A stretch of DNA of 6,639 nucleotides from Thermoplasmata archaeon. Lineage in GTDB: Archaea; Thermoplasmatota; Thermoplasmata; Halarchaeoplasmatales; Halarchaeoplasmataceae. The stretch is taken from assembly GCA_019594195.1 (NCBI GenBank), contig JAFDTP010000091.1:1-6639 (forward strand), read 5' to 3'. The translations under genes were made by a program, and so were the position numbers. Each line of letters starts with the position of its first letter. Within the stretch, counting starts at the first letter, position 1. The notes under the pieces were generated by a model that worked only from the letters and a program-made list of their open reading frames with translations, was not told the DNA's origin and made no database searches. Below are positions 5,172 through 6,639 of this stretch, piece after piece.

Positions 5172-5245
5172 AAGACCCGACATCCGTCGATCTAGATGCT
5201 TTGATTGGAACCGCAGGCATCATACTTAGCTCCAACGGTTTTTAG
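5168..5245 (+). CDS. Possible 25-residue micro-ORF coupled to the EF-like gene
   Basis: The ATG overlaps the TGA of the EF-like gene as ATGA, the arrangement used for translational coupling. The peptide begins MKDPTSVDLDALIGTAG and ends IILSSNGF before a TAG. It has an acidic start and a hydrophobic middle. It matches nothing I know. Such an overlap followed by 25 open codons can occur by chance, and TGA preceded by an A is a common way to form ATGA. It could equally be the remnant of a longer downstream gene lost before the convergent fprA. It fills most of the 83 bases between the two genes. Confidence 0.25.
   Translation: MKDPTSVDLDALIGTAGIILSSNGF
5239..5243 (+). terminator. U-tract terminator candidate after the EF-like gene
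   Basis: A T5 run, flanked by CAAC and GTTG that could pair into a 4-base stem (5233-5248), lies between the EF-like gene and the convergent fprA. It is the only T-run in this gap on the plus strand and is a weak but sensible termination site. Confidence 0.3.
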
Positions 5246-5254
5246 TTGCAATTG

Positions 5255-6442
5255 CTATTTTACCAACTCGTCTTTTTGATGATTCTCTATTATCAGGTCT
5301 GCCAGTCTTTCCAATTCTACAAGATCTTCATCATCAGGATGTCCTTTGGTTATCACGGGTTCTATGAACTCTCCGTTGAAATTCTCCAAAGTGTCTTTTA
5401 TCTGATCGGGCATCCGACCTCCCCAGCCGTAAGAGCCGATTATGGATGCATACCTTGTTTTCGGTCTTAAGCCATTCATCAGATGAGCCGCATATATAGC
5501 CTTAGGATGAGCCCCAACCAGTACGGTCGGCGTCCCCAACACGACTGTAGCGGCATCGACTAGTGACATGGCGAGCTGTCCTAGGTCGGTGGTGGTGAGA
5601 TTGAAAGGTTTGACTTTAACGTCCTTTTGGTTCAGATGATCTACGAAGTGTTCTACCATCTTATCGGTGCTGCCGTGCATGGAAACGTAGGGTACGACGA
5701 CCTCGTTTTCTGTTTCGTCGGCCACCCATTCCCGATAAGCATTCAATATGAAAGACGGGTCGTCATAGATAGGACCGTGGCTTGTCGCTATAATATCTAT
5801 ATCGAAGTCCTCGAGCCTGTCTAGATACTTCTTGATAGAACTTCTGAATGGCATCATGATCTCAGCATAATATCTCTTTGCGGCTAGATACGCCTTCCTA
5901 TCGTCCTCTACGAAGAGATTGCTAGTAGCGAGATGAGAGCCGAAAAAATCGCAGCTGAATAGTACATCATCTTCCTCGAGATAAGCGACCAGAGTTTCTG
6001 GCCAGTGTACCCACGGCATGTCCATGAACTTCAGTGTTTTATCCCCTAGGGATAGCTTTTCACCATCCTCCATGACTTTGAAATGATCTTCCTCCAGTTG
6101 AAGATGATCCATCAGCATATTTTTGCATCTAGAATTCGTGACGACTGTGGCCTCTGGGTATCTATCAATTACAGCGGGTATAGTTCCAGAATGATCTTGT
6201 TCAGCATGAAGAGAAATAAGATAATCCAACTCATCTAATTCCGCTCTATTCAGATTTTCAAATAATCTTTCCTCCTTAGAAGGATCAACTGTATCTATCA
6301 GAGCGGTCTTTTTCTCACCCTTGATCAGATAAGCGTTATAACTGGTACCGTCTGGAAGAGGGATCAATTCGTCGAATAATTCTCTATCGTAATGAGCGGC
6401 GCCCACTTCAAAGACATCTTCAGTAATTTTTTTCAAGGCCAT
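5255..6442 (-). CDS. fprA: FprA-type flavodiiron protein (O2/NO reductase)
   Basis: A 395-residue cytosolic flavodiiron protein that reduces O2 to water, or NO to N2O, protecting oxygen-sensitive metabolism. In methanogens the FprA homologue takes electrons from F420H2; the donor here is unknown. The N-terminal metallo-beta-lactamase-like domain (1-245) holds a full diiron ligand set: H79-x-E81-x-D83-H84 in SLHAEQDHSG, H146 in PWVHWPET, D165 in FSCDFFGSH and H222 in ATSHGP. The C-terminal flavodoxin domain (about 248-395) has the FMN phosphate loop SMHGSTDKM (254-262), GTPT (303-306) and SYGWGG (337-342). No rubredoxin or NADH-oxidase domain is fused. The ATG at 6442 is chosen because the in-frame GTG at 6451 belongs to the ribosome binding site GGTG (6449-6452). 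The promoter overlaps the stop of the upstream membrane protein gene, so expression could be independent or by read-through. Confidence 0.95.
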   Translation of the reverse strand: MALKKITEDVFEVGAAHYDRELFDELIPLPDGTSYNAYLIKGEKKTALIDTVDPSKEERLFENLNRAELDELDYLISLHAEQDHSGTIPAVIDRYPEATVVTNSRCKNMLMDHLQLEEDHFKVMEDGEKLSLGDKTLKFMDMPWVHWPETLVAYLEEDDVLFSCDFFGSHLATSNLFVEDDRKAYLAAKRYYAEIMMPFRSSIKKYLDRLEDFDIDIIATSHGPIYDDPSFILNAYREWVADETENEVVVPYVSMHGSTDKMVEHFVDHLNQKDVKVKPFNLTTTDLGQLAMSLVDAATVVLGTPTVLVGAHPKAIYAAHLMNGLRPKTRYASIIGSYGWGGRMPDQIKDTLENFNGEFIEPVITKGHPDDEDLVELERLADLIIENHQKDELVK

Positions 6443-6474
6443 TTTTAACACCGTTATAAAATACAGGACGATGG

Positions 6475-6484
6475 ACTATAAATC
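6475..6484 (-). promoter_or_regulatory. TATA box of fprA, overlapping the upstream stop codon
   Basis: The minus strand reads GATTTATAGT, centred near 6480, predicting transcription from about 6453 and an 11-base leader with GGTG ahead of the ATG at 6442. The box contains the TAG stop of the upstream gene. TTTTATAAC (6455-6463) is too close to the start to serve. Confidence 0.5.
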
Positions 6485-6639
6485 ATCTTCCCTCTCTTTT
6501 ATATCTATATCCAATATTTTGATGATCAGAACGATGAGACCTCCTAATAGAAATATACCGCCGCAAAAATTTATCGCTAAGATGATACCGTGTTCGGCCA
6601 AAGTTTCTTCTGGATATATCCTATCGATATCCTCCTCTC
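6476..6639 (-). CDS. Small membrane protein, C-terminal fragment
   Basis: The minus strand carries 53 open codons running in from the right edge to a TAG at 6478-6476. The visible part begins with a charged segment (EEDIDRIYPEETLAEHG). It then forms one hydrophobic helix rich in glycine (IILAINFCGGIFLLGGLIVLII) and ends with a short charged tail (KILDIDIKEREDDL). It is therefore a membrane protein whose last helix leads to a 14-residue tail, or a single-helix tail-anchored protein if the full protein is small. I do not recognise a family. The upstream part and start are outside the window. Only 33 bases separate it from fprA, in the same direction, so co-transcription is possible despite the fprA promoter. 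Confidence 0.65.
   Translation of the reverse strand, partial: EEDIDRIYPEETLAEHGIILAINFCGGIFLLGGLIVLIIKILDIDIKEREDDL

Noticed and set aside
5172..5254. tRNA-like GGTTCCAATC on the minus strand in the gap before fprA
   Set aside because: The bases around it do not form the 5-pair T stem, and no acceptor or anticodon stem can be drawn.
5248..5255. GCAATTGC palindrome at the end of fprA
   Set aside because: An eight-base palindrome with no loop or T-run on the fprA strand is not a convincing terminator or operator.
5246..5470. Open frame directly after the TAG of the micro-ORF, in the same frame, suggesting amber read-through (pyrrolysine)
   Set aside because: It is antisense to the strongly supported fprA gene and its composition is that of a shadow frame. 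TAG is also the ordinary stop of fprA, the ferritin-like gene and the rightmost fragment.
6443..6451. GTG at 6451 as start of fprA
   Set aside because: It overlaps the GGTG ribosome binding site that serves the ATG at 6442, and the predicted transcript starts only about two bases upstream of it.
1..6639. CRISPR array, insertion sequence, prophage or integrated element
   Set aside because: No regularly spaced repeats, terminal inverted repeats, transposase, integrase or capsid reading was found, and base composition is even across the window.

Overview
The window is archaeal. TATA boxes with purine-rich BRE-like flanks lie about 26 bases from inferred start sites. Ribosome binding sites match GGAGGTGAT. 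ATA, AGA and AGG codons are common, and the protein families are typical of archaea: DUF401 permease, FprA-type flavodiiron protein, free-standing EF-Tu domain-2-like protein, and a ferritin-like protein resembling the one fused to the Pyrococcus encapsulin. DNA is AT-rich. I lean toward a euryarchaeal anaerobe or microaerophile, but the sequence does not fix the lineage. It reads as ordinary chromosome: no transposase, phage gene, CRISPR array, rRNA or tRNA was found.

Layout, left to right. The 5' end of a saccharopine-dehydrogenase-like gene (minus, 1-92) diverges from a DUF401 membrane permease (plus, 233-1444). A class I SAM methyltransferase (plus, 1512-2219) then converges on, and overlaps by 18 bases, a cation diffusion facilitator with two C-terminal domains (minus, 2202-3341). 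Upstream of the facilitator is a 94-residue encapsulin-type ferritin-like protein (minus, 3427-3711). It diverges from a RimI-like acetyltransferase (plus, 3841-4272) that probably shares a transcript with an unrecognised two-helix membrane protein (plus, 4310-4840). Next come an EF-Tu domain-2-like protein (plus, 4920-5171), a 25-codon ORF joined to it by an ATGA overlap, a flavodiiron protein (minus, 5255-6442), and the 3' end of a small membrane protein gene (minus, 6476-6639).

Functionally, three genes fit oxygen and metal handling: the flavodiiron protein (O2 or NO reduction), the ferritin-like protein (iron oxidation or storage) and the metal-efflux facilitator. They have separate promoters, so this is a neighbourhood and not an operon. 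Two genes (DUF401 and the facilitator) look leaderless, with the TATA box about 27 bases from the ATG. The EF-like gene, fprA and the ferritin-like gene have short leaders carrying a Shine-Dalgarno sequence. In the first two, the in-frame upstream GTG is part of the ribosome binding site and not the start. The points most worth following are the ferritin-like protein without a visible encapsulin, the symmetric element in its divergent promoter region, the coupled micro-ORF, and the unrecognised membrane protein. I found no convincing new multi-gene system.
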